NCBI RefSeq assembly: GCF_008993995.1
Contig: NZ_BKNN01000005.1
Coordinates: 1-64,000 of the forward strand
Direction of reading: 5' to 3'
Source: Acinetobacter brisouii
Lineage (GTDB): Bacteria; Pseudomonadota; Gammaproteobacteria; Pseudomonadales; Moraxellaceae
DNA length: 64,000 nt
Positions within the stretch are counted from its first letter, which is position 1; each line of letters opens with the position of its first letter. The notes below the pieces were generated by a model. The model did no database searches. It was not told where the DNA came from and saw only the letters and a program-made list of their open reading frames with translations. The translations under genes and the position numbers were made by a program. Below are positions 45,804-54,473 of this stretch, piece after piece.

Positions 45804-47030
45804 ATGAATCAAATGCTGGAAACAACAAAAAAATCTGAACGTGTCCAATTTAACTGGCAAGACCCATTTCTGATCGAGCATCAACTCACCGAAGAAGAAC
45901 GCATGATTCGCGATGCAGCAGCGGCTTACTGTCAAGATAAGCTTATGCCCCGTGTGCTTGAACAATTCCGCCATGAAACCACAGATCCCCGCATTTTCCG
46001 AGAAATGGGGGAGTTGGGGTTACTTGGGCCAACCATTCCTGAACAATATGGCGGGGCAGGTTTAAACTATGTCAGTTACGGTCTGATTGCCCGTGAAATT
46101 GAACGGGTTGATTCGGGTTATCGCTCTATGGCAAGCGTGCAAAGTTCCTTGGTAATGGTGCCGATTAATGAGTTTGGGACAGAAGAGCAGAAACAAAAAT
46201 ATCTGCCGAAACTGGCGACAGGTGAATATATTGGCTGTTTCGGGTTGACTGAGCCTGATCACGGTTCAGACCCTGCGGGCATGTCAACACGTGCCAAAAA
46301 AGTGGCAGGGGGATATCGCCTGAAAGGTTCAAAAATGTGGATTACCAATAGCCCGATTGCCGATGTATTTGTCGTGTGGGCAAAAGAAGTGTCAGAAGAA
46401 GGCAATGTTGGTGATATTCGCGGTTTCATTTTAGAAAAAGGTTGGCAAGGTTTATCTGCACCCGCAATTCACGGCAAAGTGGGGTTGCGTGCTTCGATTA
46501 CAGGGGAAATTGTCATGGATGATGTCTTTGTCCCTGAAGAAAATGCCTTTCCTGAAGTTCGTGGTTTAAAAGGCCCATTTACCTGTTTGAATAGCGCACG
46601 TTATGGCATTGCATGGGGAGCGATGGGCGCCGCAGAATTTTGTTGGCACACCGCGCGTCAATACACCCTCGACCGTCAGCAGTTTGGTCGACCGCTTGCA
46701 GCCAATCAGCTCATTCAGAAAAAACTGGCGGATATGCAAACCGAAATTGCACTCGGCTTACAGATCGCCTTGCGTTTTGGGCGTATGAAAGATGAAGGTC
46801 TTGCCGCAGTGGAAGGCACATCCTTAATCAAGCGCAATAACTGTGGCAAGGCACTAGAGATTGCTCGTCTCGCTCGTGACATGTTGGGTGGAAATGGCAT
46901 TAGCGATGAGTTCGGGATTGCCCGCCATTTGGTTAATCTTGAAGTGGTCAATACCTATGAAGGTACACATGACATTCATGCCTTGATTTTGGGGCGTGCG
47001 CAAACTGGCATTGCTGCATTTGCCAACTAA
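45804..47030 (+). CDS. gcdH: Glutaryl-CoA dehydrogenase
   Basis: A 408-residue acyl-CoA dehydrogenase that oxidises and decarboxylates glutaryl-CoA to crotonyl-CoA with FAD. Blocks seen are [35 protein letters not shown] and the C-terminal catalytic Glu in [17 protein letters not shown]. The sequence [17 protein letters not shown] is typical of the glutaryl-CoA group. AGGA precedes the ATG. A CoA-transferase follows, which would activate glutarate. Confidence 0.92.
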   Translation: MNQMLETTKKSERVQFNWQDPFLIEHQLTEEERMIRDAAAAYCQDKLMPRVLEQFRHETTDPRIFREMGELGLLGPTIPEQYGGAGLNYVSYGLIAREIERVDSGYRSMASVQSSLVMVPINEFGTEEQKQKYLPKLATGEYIGCFGLTEPDHGSDPAGMSTRAKKVAGGYRLKGSKMWITNSPIADVFVVWAKEVSEEGNVGDIRGFILEKGWQGLSAPAIHGKVGLRASITGEIVMDDVFVPEENAFPEVRGLKGPFTCLNSARYGIAWGAMGAAEFCWHTARQYTLDRQQFGRPLAANQLIQKKLADMQTEIALGLQIALRFGRMKDEGLAAVEGTSLIKRNNCGKALEIARLARDMLGGNGISDEFGIARHLVNLEVVNTYEGTHDIHALILGRAQTGIAAFAN

Positions 47031-47173
47031 ATAAAACCTTTTCATTAAAAATTCTTGGAGATGCTCGTTATGGGCATCTTGAGGAGATTTAAAATTTCAA
47101 AATGCCGAGGGAATGGCAGTACAGGCAAATTGAAATTGGGATGACACATCATAAAAATAATCGGGATGGAGCA

Positions 47174-48415
47174 ATGGGTGCATTAACAGGGTTACGTGTG
47201 CTGGATTTGAGTCGGGTATTGGCAGGGCCGTGGTGTGGTCAGATTTTAGCTGATTTGGGTGCAGAAGTGATCAAGATCGAACGTCCCAAAGTTGGGGACG
47301 ATACCCGTATGTGGGGACCGCCCTGGATGCCCGATGAACAAGGAGATGCCACCCGAGAAGCGGGTTATTATCAGTCTGCAAACCGTAATAAATATTCAGT
47401 CGCGGTTGATATCGCTTCAAAACAAGGACAATTGCTGATTCAGGATATAGTCAGGGATTCCGATGTACTGATTGAAAACTATAAGGCAGGCTCATTAGCC
47501 AAATATGGTCTGGACTATGCCAGCCTCAGCAAGATTAATCCTCGACTGGTGTATTGTTCGATTACAGGTTTTGGGCAGACAGGACCGCGTGCGGCTGAAC
47601 CCGGTTATGACTTTATTATTCAGGGCATGGCAGGACTGATGAGCATTACAGGTGAGCCTGAAAATGTGCCGCAAAAAGTTGGGGTTGCAGTCACGGATTT
47701 ACAAACAGGGCTGTATGCCACCATTGCAATACAGGCGGCGTTGTGGTCACGTCTCACGACTGGAAAAGGTCAGCATATTGATCTGTCACTGCTTGATGTT
47801 CAGGTTGTAGGTTTGGCCAATCAGGGCATGAACTATCTGCTGACAGACAAATCCCCAGTGCGGATGGGTAATACGCATCCCAATATTGTGCCGTATCAGA
47901 CATTTAAAGCAAAAGATAAAGACTTTATTATTGCCTGTGGCAATGACAAGCAGTTTAAAGATCTGTGTATCGCGATTCAGCGACCAGACCTTTGGGAGCA
48001 TGCCAACTTTCGCTCAAATCAGGATCGGGTGAAACATCGGCATGTTTTGATTCAGCAATTGCAGCAGCACTTTTTAACTCAAAATGCACAATTTTGGGTG
48101 GATTGTATTCATGCGAAACAAGTCCCTGTAGGTATGATTAATTCCATTGCAGAAGCATTACAGGAGCCACAGATTCAGGCGCGCAATATGCTGGTAAATG
48201 TGCCACATCCGCAAAATGCTGAATTTAAAATGATTGCTTCACCGATTAAACTGTCGGGTACACCGATTGAATACCGTCAAGCCCCGCCTCGTTTAGGGGA
48301 GCACACTTGGTCTATACTCAAACAATACCGCAGTGAAAGTGAATTGCGACAGCTCAAAGCGACGGGAGTAATCGAGGCGTTTGCTGAGCAGAATGACGCG
48401 GTGGGTGTCGAATAA
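47174..48415 (+). CDS. CaiB/BaiF family CoA-transferase (likely glutarate CoA-transferase)
   Basis: A 413-residue class III CoA-transferase. It opens with GALTGLRVLDLSRVLAGPWC and has the family segment ADLGAEVIKIERP; the catalytic Asp is expected in the PGYDFIIQGMAGLMS region. ATG 47174 fits the family start; the frame runs back to 47102. Placed after gcdH, it probably transfers CoA from succinyl-CoA to glutarate. AAGG-type signals are weak. The 143 bp after gcdH show no terminator, so co-transcription is likely. Confidence 0.85.
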   Translation: MGALTGLRVLDLSRVLAGPWCGQILADLGAEVIKIERPKVGDDTRMWGPPWMPDEQGDATREAGYYQSANRNKYSVAVDIASKQGQLLIQDIVRDSDVLIENYKAGSLAKYGLDYASLSKINPRLVYCSITGFGQTGPRAAEPGYDFIIQGMAGLMSITGEPENVPQKVGVAVTDLQTGLYATIAIQAALWSRLTTGKGQHIDLSLLDVQVVGLANQGMNYLLTDKSPVRMGNTHPNIVPYQTFKAKDKDFIIACGNDKQFKDLCIAIQRPDLWEHANFRSNQDRVKHRHVLIQQLQQHFLTQNAQFWVDCIHAKQVPVGMINSIAEALQEPQIQARNMLVNVPHPQNAEFKMIASPIKLSGTPIEYRQAPPRLGEHTWSILKQYRSESELRQLKATGVIEAFAEQNDAVGVE

Positions 48416-48482
48416 GATCGAGAAAAAAGGATTATTCGACTTTATTTCATAAGTCATTTTCTAAACAATAAATCACAATATA

Positions 48483-48540
48483 AATACCCTCATTCCCTTG
48501 CGGAACAGTGTTCCTCATCCCAAAGGGAGAAGGAACTTTT
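48483..48540. repeat. Intergenic repeat-like sequence with nested hairpins
   Basis: The segment contains CCCTCATTCCC, a small hairpin GGAAC-AGT-GTTCC (48502-48514), and CCCAAAGGGAGAAGG. It looks like the CTC/GGGAGA-rich intergenic repeats scattered in many proteobacteria, apparently a degenerate copy. It lies between convergent genes and could also act as a terminator. Confidence 0.35.
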
Positions 48541-48590
48541 AATACTAATTTTATTGATTAATCACATTGTGCCTGTCGGTATCTGAAAAA

Positions 48591-49187
48591 TTATTCCTGC
48601 GGCTGTGCGTAGTTCATCACCGAGAGCAGGCGAATTGGAACCTGAATCAGTTTTTCTGGGCCGTGTGGAATCTCACCTTCTAGAGTTAAACAGTCGCCTG
48701 GTTGCATATGAAACACTTCATGCCCGTGACGATACAACAATTCACCTTCGACTAAATACAACATTTCTGTTCCTGGATGAGCAAAAGTCGGGAACTCCTC
48801 ACTGGCATCGTCCATGCTGACCAAATAGGCTTCAAAGTTTTTACGTGGGCCGCGTGAATGGGTCAATAAATGATAAGTATGTCCTTTTTCTGTGCCACGG
48901 CGAACTACTTCCATACCATCACCCGATTTCACCAACATGGCATGGTTTTCTTGCTGATCGTACTGGCTAAATAAAGTCGACATGGGAATACCGAGTACTT
49001 CACATAAGCGGCTTAAGGTCTCAAGGCTAGTGGACACTTGGGCATTTTCAATTTTACTGAGCATGCCCTGACTAATCCCTGCGATCTGAGCAACCTCAGA
49101 CAATTTTAAACCCTGTTCTTGGCGGTTACGTTTGATTTGAATGCCAATATATTGTTCAAGCTTTAAACTATTTTTACTTTGTCTCAT
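48591..49187 (-). CDS. XRE-family regulator with C-terminal cupin domain
   Basis: A 198-residue regulator. The helix-turn-helix (about 12-66) reads IQIKRNRQEQGLKLSEVA and ISQGMLSKIENAQVSTSLET. The cupin domain (about 115-190) contains HPGTEMLYLVEGELLYRHG and MQPGDCLTLEGEIPHGPEKL. This is the PuuR-like class that senses amines or amino acids. It is divergent from glnT-glxBCD, and matching operator pairs lie in front of each promoter, pointing to local control plus autoregulation. Confidence 0.9.
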   Translation of the reverse strand: MRQSKNSLKLEQYIGIQIKRNRQEQGLKLSEVAQIAGISQGMLSKIENAQVSTSLETLSRLCEVLGIPMSTLFSQYDQQENHAMLVKSGDGMEVVRRGTEKGHTYHLLTHSRGPRKNFEAYLVSMDDASEEFPTFAHPGTEMLYLVEGELLYRHGHEVFHMQPGDCLTLEGEIPHGPEKLIQVPIRLLSVMNYAQPQE

Positions 49188-49272
49188 TCTGGTTCATTCC
49201 TGCACTATTTCGATACCAATATTGCCTTGTAGTTTACTGCAAAGCGCAAACGAACTTTGTCAAAACATAAAA

Positions 49273-49306
49273 TTCCTATTACGAAATATATATTCTTTTT
49301 GGAAAT
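49273..49306. promoter_or_regulatory. Operator pair proximal to the XRE-cupin gene
   Basis: TTCCTATTACGAAAT (49273-49287) matches 14 of 15 bases of the site at 49373. TTC-N5-GGAAAT follows at 49293-49306, 20 bp after the first. The pair lies 86-119 bp upstream of the regulator start, consistent with autoregulation. Confidence 0.55.
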
Positions 49307-49371
49307 ATAGTCGATTTTTACCCATAAATCACAATTTTTTTTAATGGCTGCAAAGTTGGCAAGGGATTTGC

Positions 49372-49406
49372 TTTCCTATTAGGAAATAAAATTTCTTAAA
49401 TGGAAT
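49372..49406. promoter_or_regulatory. Operator pair proximal to glnT
   Basis: TTTCCTA-T-TAGGAAA (49372-49386) is a perfect 15-bp palindrome. TTC-N6-GGAAT (49393-49406) follows 20 bp later. Sequence and internal spacing repeat those of the pair 100 bp to the left. The sites end 75 bp before the glnT ATG and are the best candidate for XRE-cupin binding. Confidence 0.6.
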
Positions 49407-49480
49407 TTTTAAACCATGTAAGCACAGAAAGATGCATTTTCTGCACCACATTCAGTTTTTGTCATATGGGAGTATGCCAA

Positions 49481-50863
49481 ATGTTGCAGCAAGCCGTAAC
49501 CGAGATGTTTGATCAACATCAACTCATCAAAAAACCGATGTATCGTCCAGAGGTTCAACAGGTGATTGATCAGTACCAATTAAAATATGTATTGGCTCAG
49601 TTTGTCGATATTCATGGTGCTGCAAAAACCAAGTCTGTACCAATTTCTGGCTTAAAAGCCATTGAAAAAGATGGTGTAGGCTTTGCGGGCTTTGCGATCT
49701 CGGGAATGGGAATGCAGCCGCATGGGCCAGATTTTATGGTGAAAGGCGATTTGTCGAACTTAACTCCTGTGCCATGGCAACCAGGTTATGGTCGTGTGGT
49801 GTGCGAAGGCTATGTCAATGGTCAGCCGCATCCTTACGATTCACGCTATGTACTGCGTAAACAAGTCGAGCGTTTAAGTGCCAAAGGCTGGACATTAAAT
49901 ACAGGTCTAGAGCCAGAATTCAGCCTGTTTCGCCGTGGTGAAGATGGTTCACTGAAAATGGTGGATGACTCGGATAACCTCGATAAACCTTGCTATGACT
50001 ATAAAGGCTTATCGCGTTCACGTGAATTTTTAGAACGCTTAACCGAGGCGCTCATTCCTGTGGGTTTCGACATTTACCAAATTGACCATGAAGATGCCAA
50101 CGGTCAGTTTGAAATTAACTATACCTACAGCGATGCCATAAATTCGGCAGACATGTTTACCTTCTTCCGCATGGTAGCAGGGGAAATTGCCAATGATTTA
50201 GGCATAATCTGCTCATTTATGCCGAAACCAGATCCAAAACGTGCGGGCAACGGTATGCACTTCCACTTGTCAATTGGCAGTGAAGAATCTAGCAACCTAT
50301 TCCATGACCCAAGTGGTATGGGCTTATCGAAAATGGCGTATCACTTTATTGCAGGTTTGCTTGAGCATGGCCCAGCACTCTGTGCGTTCTGTGCGCCAAC
50401 TGTGAACTCTTATAAACGCCTTGTGGTGGGTCGTTCATTGTCTGGTGCGACATGGGCGCCTGCATTTATTGCCTACGGTTCCAACAACCGTTCAGCCATG
50501 GTGCGTATTCCGTATGGTCGTATCGAACTACGTCTGCCAGATGCAGGCTGTAATCCTTACTTGGTGTCAGCCGCGATTATTGCTGCGGGCTTAGATGGCA
50601 TTGAACTTGAACTGACCCCACCTGCGGCATGCAATGAAAACTTGTACAGCCTTGGTTTGGAAGAAATCGCTGCACGTGGCATTGAAACCTTGCCACAGTC
50701 GCTGAAAGAAGCAGTCGATGCACTCAAAGCTGATCCATTGTTCCGAGAAAAAATGGGTGCAGAAATCGTGGATGAATTCATCGATCAAAAAAGTATGGAA
50801 TGGGTGGAATACAGTCGGCATGTGTCCGACTGGGAAGTGAAGCGTTATACCGAATTTTTCTAA
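49481..50863 (+). CDS. glnT: GlnT-type glutamine synthetase / gamma-glutamylmethylamide synthetase homologue
   Basis: A 460-residue glutamine-synthetase-fold ligase (ATP-dependent). Catalytic blocks are [35 protein letters not shown] and [22 protein letters not shown] 49481 has GGAG 8 bp upstream; the frame is open to 49400. Members of this group join ammonia or methylamine to glutamate. Its pairing with glxBCD mirrors gmaS-mgsABC of the N-methylglutamate route, and also the rhizobial glnT/glx sets. The N-methylglutamate dehydrogenase genes mgdABCD are absent from the window, so the physiological amine is uncertain. Confidence 0.85.
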   Translation: MLQQAVTEMFDQHQLIKKPMYRPEVQQVIDQYQLKYVLAQFVDIHGAAKTKSVPISGLKAIEKDGVGFAGFAISGMGMQPHGPDFMVKGDLSNLTPVPWQPGYGRVVCEGYVNGQPHPYDSRYVLRKQVERLSAKGWTLNTGLEPEFSLFRRGEDGSLKMVDDSDNLDKPCYDYKGLSRSREFLERLTEALIPVGFDIYQIDHEDANGQFEINYTYSDAINSADMFTFFRMVAGEIANDLGIICSFMPKPDPKRAGNGMHFHLSIGSEESSNLFHDPSGMGLSKMAYHFIAGLLEHGPALCAFCAPTVNSYKRLVVGRSLSGATWAPAFIAYGSNNRSAMVRIPYGRIELRLPDAGCNPYLVSAAIIAAGLDGIELELTPPAACNENLYSLGLEEIAARGIETLPQSLKEAVDALKADPLFREKMGAEIVDEFIDQKSMEWVEYSRHVSDWEVKRYTEFF

Positions 50864-50908
50864 ATTTTAAGATAAATCAACAGAATTGAATCTATTGGAG
50901 TAAGCATT

Positions 50909-51832
50909 ATGTGTGGCATTGTCGGACTTTACTTAAAAAACCCTGCGCTCGAATCTCAATTGGGCAAACTGTTTGAACCGATGCTTGAAGCCATGACTGG
51001 ACGTGGTCCAGATAGCGCAGGCTTTGCGATCTATGGCGACGAAGTACAAGATGGCTGGGTCAAACTGACCTTACAAAGCACCGATGAAAGCTTTAACTGG
51101 CAAGCATTTGCAGAAAAACTAGAAGCAAAACTCGGTACAGGCTTTGACTGGTTCCAAAATGCAACCGCAGCTGTGCTGAAAGTCGAAGCAGATGAAACCA
51201 CTGTTCGTGTAGCAATTGCCGAACTTGCACCTGAACTGAAAATCATGAGTGTGGGTCAAAGCATCGAAATTTTAAAAGGCATGGGCTTGCCTGTGGAAAT
51301 TTCTGAACGCTTTGGCTTAGCCAACATGAAAGGCAGCCACATTATCGGGCATACCCGTATGGCAACTGAAAGTGCTGTAACCATGGAAGGCAGCCACCCA
51401 TTCTCAACGGGTGCAGATCTTTGCTTAGTGCACAACGGTTCATTGTCAAACCATGCGCGTTTACGTCAGGAACTCAAACGCGAAGGCATTCATTTTGAAA
51501 CGGATAACGACACTGAAGTAGCTGCGGGTTATTTGGCTTGGCGTTTACAAGAAGGGGACAACCTCGAACAAGCGCTGAATCATGCCCTTGATGACTTGGA
51601 TGGTTTCTTTACGTTTGCGATTGGTACACGTGACGGTTTCGCCGTGATTCGTGATCCGATTGCCTGCAAACCCGCAGTGTTGGCAGAAACCGATGACTAT
51701 GTGGCAATGGCATCTGAATATCAGGCATTGGCTTCACTTCCAAACATCGACAAAGCCAAAGTTTGGGAACCAGAACCAGCAACGTTATATGTCTGGGAAC
51801 GCTCAACAGCCAATACTGGCGCAGCAGCATAA
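50909..51832 (+). CDS. glxB: Class II glutamine amidotransferase subunit (GlxB/MgsA-like)
   Basis: A 307-residue Ntn-hydrolase. It begins MCGIVGLYL, so Cys2 is the catalytic nucleophile once Met is removed. GRGPDSAGFAIY, GHTRMATESAVT and LVHNGSLSNHARLR are standard glutaminase blocks. It corresponds to the amidotransferase domain of glutamate synthase made as a separate subunit. TTGGAG lies 8 bp before the ATG. It should work with the next two gene products. Confidence 0.88.
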   Translation: MCGIVGLYLKNPALESQLGKLFEPMLEAMTGRGPDSAGFAIYGDEVQDGWVKLTLQSTDESFNWQAFAEKLEAKLGTGFDWFQNATAAVLKVEADETTVRVAIAELAPELKIMSVGQSIEILKGMGLPVEISERFGLANMKGSHIIGHTRMATESAVTMEGSHPFSTGADLCLVHNGSLSNHARLRQELKREGIHFETDNDTEVAAGYLAWRLQEGDNLEQALNHALDDLDGFFTFAIGTRDGFAVIRDPIACKPAVLAETDDYVAMASEYQALASLPNIDKAKVWEPEPATLYVWERSTANTGAAA

Positions 51833-51863
51833 AACCAAAATAGAGATTAGAGGAATAAACACG

Positions 51864-52583
51864 ATGAATAGCACAGTATTGGCAGACAAAATCGAATTAA
51901 AAGATACTTATGATTTGAGCGTGGACAGTATTCGCGAACTGAATCAGGCATTACATACCCCTGAATTGGTGGCTGCGATTCCTGCATGGACTGTGCAGAA
52001 CCCAGCAGGTCAGCACAATATCGCAGTGGGTATAAAAGCTCCTGTACAGGTCACTATTGACGGGCATGCAGGTTATTACTGCGCAGGCATGAATCAGGAA
52101 GCTGATGTGATCGTGAACGGAAACGTGGGTGTTGGTGTTGCTGAAAACATGATGTCAGGTTCAGTTTGCATTAAAGGCAATGCTTCACAAGCAGCAGGTG
52201 CAACAGCACACGGTGGTTTGCTGGTGATTGATGGAGATGCAGGCGCACGCTGTGGTATCTCGATGAAAGGCGTGGACATTGTGGTGGGTGGCAGCATTGG
52301 ACACATGAGCTGCTTTATGGGACAAGCAGGACGCTTGGTGGTGTGTGGCGATGCAGGCGATGCATTGGGTGATTCACTGTATGAAGTGCGTATTTATGTC
52401 AAAGGCACAGTGAAATCTTTGGGTTCAGACTGTATTGAAAAAGAAATGCGCCCAGAACACATTGCCGAGTTGGCAGAGCTGTTGGAGCAGGCAGGATTTG
52501 ATGAAGATCCAACCACCTTCAAACGCTATGGCTCGGCGCGCCAGCTTTACAACTTTAAAGTCGACAACGCATCTGCTTACTAA
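51864..52583 (+). CDS. glxC: GXGXG-domain glutamate synthase-like subunit (GlxC/MgsB)
   Basis: A 239-residue protein corresponding to the C-terminal beta-helix of glutamate synthase. Repeated glycine turns are seen (GNVGVGVAENMMSGSVCIKG, GDAGARCGISMKG, GGSIGHMSC, GDAGDALGDSLYEVRIYVKG as separate coils). It is structural and helps position the other subunits. AGAGGA precedes ATG 51864; the frame extends further upstream inside glxB without family resemblance. Confidence 0.86.
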   Translation: MNSTVLADKIELKDTYDLSVDSIRELNQALHTPELVAAIPAWTVQNPAGQHNIAVGIKAPVQVTIDGHAGYYCAGMNQEADVIVNGNVGVGVAENMMSGSVCIKGNASQAAGATAHGGLLVIDGDAGARCGISMKGVDIVVGGSIGHMSCFMGQAGRLVVCGDAGDALGDSLYEVRIYVKGTVKSLGSDCIEKEMRPEHIAELAELLEQAGFDEDPTTFKRYGSARQLYNFKVDNASAY

Positions 52584-52610
52584 ACCAAACGTGGCTCGGA
52601 GATATTTACG

Positions 52611-53945
52611 ATGACTCAATCTGCTACTCAATTTGAACCAGTATTACGCGAATCTGCTACGTTTGACCGTTTAACGATTCAGGAAATTCAACGCGCTGCC
52701 GCTACAGGGATTTATGACATCCGCGGTGGGGGTACAAAACGCAAATTGCCACACTTCGATGACTTGTTGTTGCTCGGTGCAAGTATGTCACGTTATCCGC
52801 TTGAAGGTTATCGTGAAAAATGCGGAACTGATGTGGTGCTTGGCACACGTTTTGCCAAAAAACCGATTCACCTGAAAGTGCCTGTCACCATTGCGGGAAT
52901 GAGCTTTGGTGCATTGTCTGCCAATGCCAAAGAAGCTTTGGGGCGCGGTGCAACCATGGTTGGCACATCAACCACAACAGGTGACGGTGGTATGACGCCT
53001 GAAGAACGCGGTCATTCGCAAACATTGGTGTATCAATATCTACCTTCACGTTATGGCATGAATCCAGATGACTTGCGTAAAGCCGATGCGATTGAAATTG
53101 TACTTGGTCAAGGTGCAAAACCAGGCGGTGGCGGTATGCTGTTAGGCATGAAAGTGACTGAACGTGTGGCAGGTATGCGTACACTTCCAGTCGGTGTCGA
53201 TCAACGCAGTGCCTGTCGTCACCCAGACTGGACAGGCCCAGATGATCTTGCAATTAAAATTGCAGAAATCCGTGAAATCACCGATTGGGAAAAACCAATT
53301 TATGTGAAAATTGGGGCAAGCCGTCCATATTACGATGTCAAACTTGCAGTCAAAGCAGGGGCAGATGTAATCGTACTCGATGGTATGCAAGGCGGTACGG
53401 CAGCAACTCAGGAAGTGTTTATTGAACATGTTGGTATTCCAATTTTACCTGCAATCCCACAAGCGGTTCAGGCATTGCAAGAAATGGGAATGCACCGCAA
53501 AGTGCAGTTGATCGTGTCAGGCGGGATTCGTACAGGTGCAGACGTGGCAAAAGCCATGGCACTGGGTGCAGATGCAGTCGCAATTGGGACAGCAGCCTTG
53601 ATTGCACTGGGGGATAACCATCCACGCTTAAATGATGAATTGAAAAAAATCGGTTCAGCATCAGGTTATTACGATGACTGGCAAAATGGTCAAGACCCTG
53701 CGGGGATCACCACGCAAAACCCTGAGTTAGCTAAAAATCTTGACCCGATTGAAGGTGGTCGCCACTTGGCAAACTACTTACGTGTGTTGGTACTCGAAGC
53801 GCAAACTATGGCGCGTGCCTGTGGTAAATCACACTTGCATAACCTTGACCCTGAAGACTTGGTGGCGCTCACTGTTGAAGCAGCAGCAATGGCGCGCGTA
53901 CCATTGGCAGGTACTAACTGGGTACCCGGTCAAGTTCAGTTCTAA
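52611..53945 (+). CDS. glxD: FMN-binding glutamate synthase-like subunit (GlxD/MgsC)
   Basis: A 444-residue FMN-binding glutamate-synthase core. Blocks are AGMSFGALSANAKEALGRG, TTTGDGGMTPEERG, GQGAKPGGGGMLLG, VLDGMQGGTAATQEVF and VSGGIRTGADVAKAMALGAD. The Cys-rich 3Fe-4S segment of full GltB appears reduced; CRHPDWTG is what remains visible. With GlxB and GlxC it forms glutamate or N-methylglutamate from an amide donor and 2-oxoglutarate. A strong terminator follows. Confidence 0.88.
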   Translation: MTQSATQFEPVLRESATFDRLTIQEIQRAAATGIYDIRGGGTKRKLPHFDDLLLLGASMSRYPLEGYREKCGTDVVLGTRFAKKPIHLKVPVTIAGMSFGALSANAKEALGRGATMVGTSTTTGDGGMTPEERGHSQTLVYQYLPSRYGMNPDDLRKADAIEIVLGQGAKPGGGGMLLGMKVTERVAGMRTLPVGVDQRSACRHPDWTGPDDLAIKIAEIREITDWEKPIYVKIGASRPYYDVKLAVKAGADVIVLDGMQGGTAATQEVFIEHVGIPILPAIPQAVQALQEMGMHRKVQLIVSGGIRTGADVAKAMALGADAVAIGTAALIALGDNHPRLNDELKKIGSASGYYDDWQNGQDPAGITTQNPELAKNLDPIEGGRHLANYLRVLVLEAQTMARACGKSHLHNLDPEDLVALTVEAAAMARVPLAGTNWVPGQVQF

Positions 53946-53964
53946 TTGATTTAAATCCCCCATT

Positions 53965-53990
53965 AAAGCGAGCCATGTGCTCGCTTTTTT
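53965..53990 (+). terminator. Terminator of glnT-glxBCD
   Basis: AAAGCGAGC (53965-53973) pairs with GCTCGCTTT (53979-53987) around CATGT, followed by TTT. Confidence 0.9.
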
Positions 53991-54048
53991 ATTACAGACT
54001 TTTACAGCGATGATTTGTTATTCTTGACAAGTAATTATTGAAATAACA

Positions 54049-54465
54049 ATGAGTTTAAAGATCATGGACAATAGTAATAAAAAATTAAAACCAAGCATTG
54101 TTTGGTTAACACAACCTGAAGCCCATGACTATCCCGCTGCGAGTTCCTATCTCTCTTTGATTTTTGATCCCATCCAAGTGAAAAAATTGCTCGATCAGCT
54201 ACAAAAACAACCCATCAGTCAATTCAAAGCCAAAGATATTTTTCGTGCAGCACAGCTTCCATTACTTGATGAGCATAATTTTCACGTGGCACGTGATCTC
54301 GACAAAATTGAACAGGAAAAAGCACTCTCTCCATTGTTACTTGTTCGAGATCTTGCTCAGCATAAAGTGATTATTGCCGATGGCTATCATCGTTTATGTG
54401 CCGTGTATTTACACGATGAAGATGCTTTAATTCCATGCCAAATCGTTTCATTTGATGCAAGTTGA
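54049..54465 (+). CDS. Small ParB-like protein of unknown function
   Basis: A 138-residue protein that I do not recognise firmly. The C-terminal half (SPLLLVRDLAQHKVIIADGY, then HRLCAVY) resembles the ParB/sulfiredoxin fold, where G-x-H/R-R-x-x-A contacts phosphate. There is no DNA-binding domain, so it is not a partition protein. ATG 54064 is an alternative start; neither has a good ribosome site. It ends 8 bp before the SulP gene and is probably co-expressed with it. Confidence 0.6.
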   Translation: MSLKIMDNSNKKLKPSIVWLTQPEAHDYPAASSYLSLIFDPIQVKKLLDQLQKQPISQFKAKDIFRAAQLPLLDEHNFHVARDLDKIEQEKALSPLLLVRDLAQHKVIIADGYHRLCAVYLHDEDALIPCQIVSFDAS

Positions 54466-54473
54466 GTCGTTGA

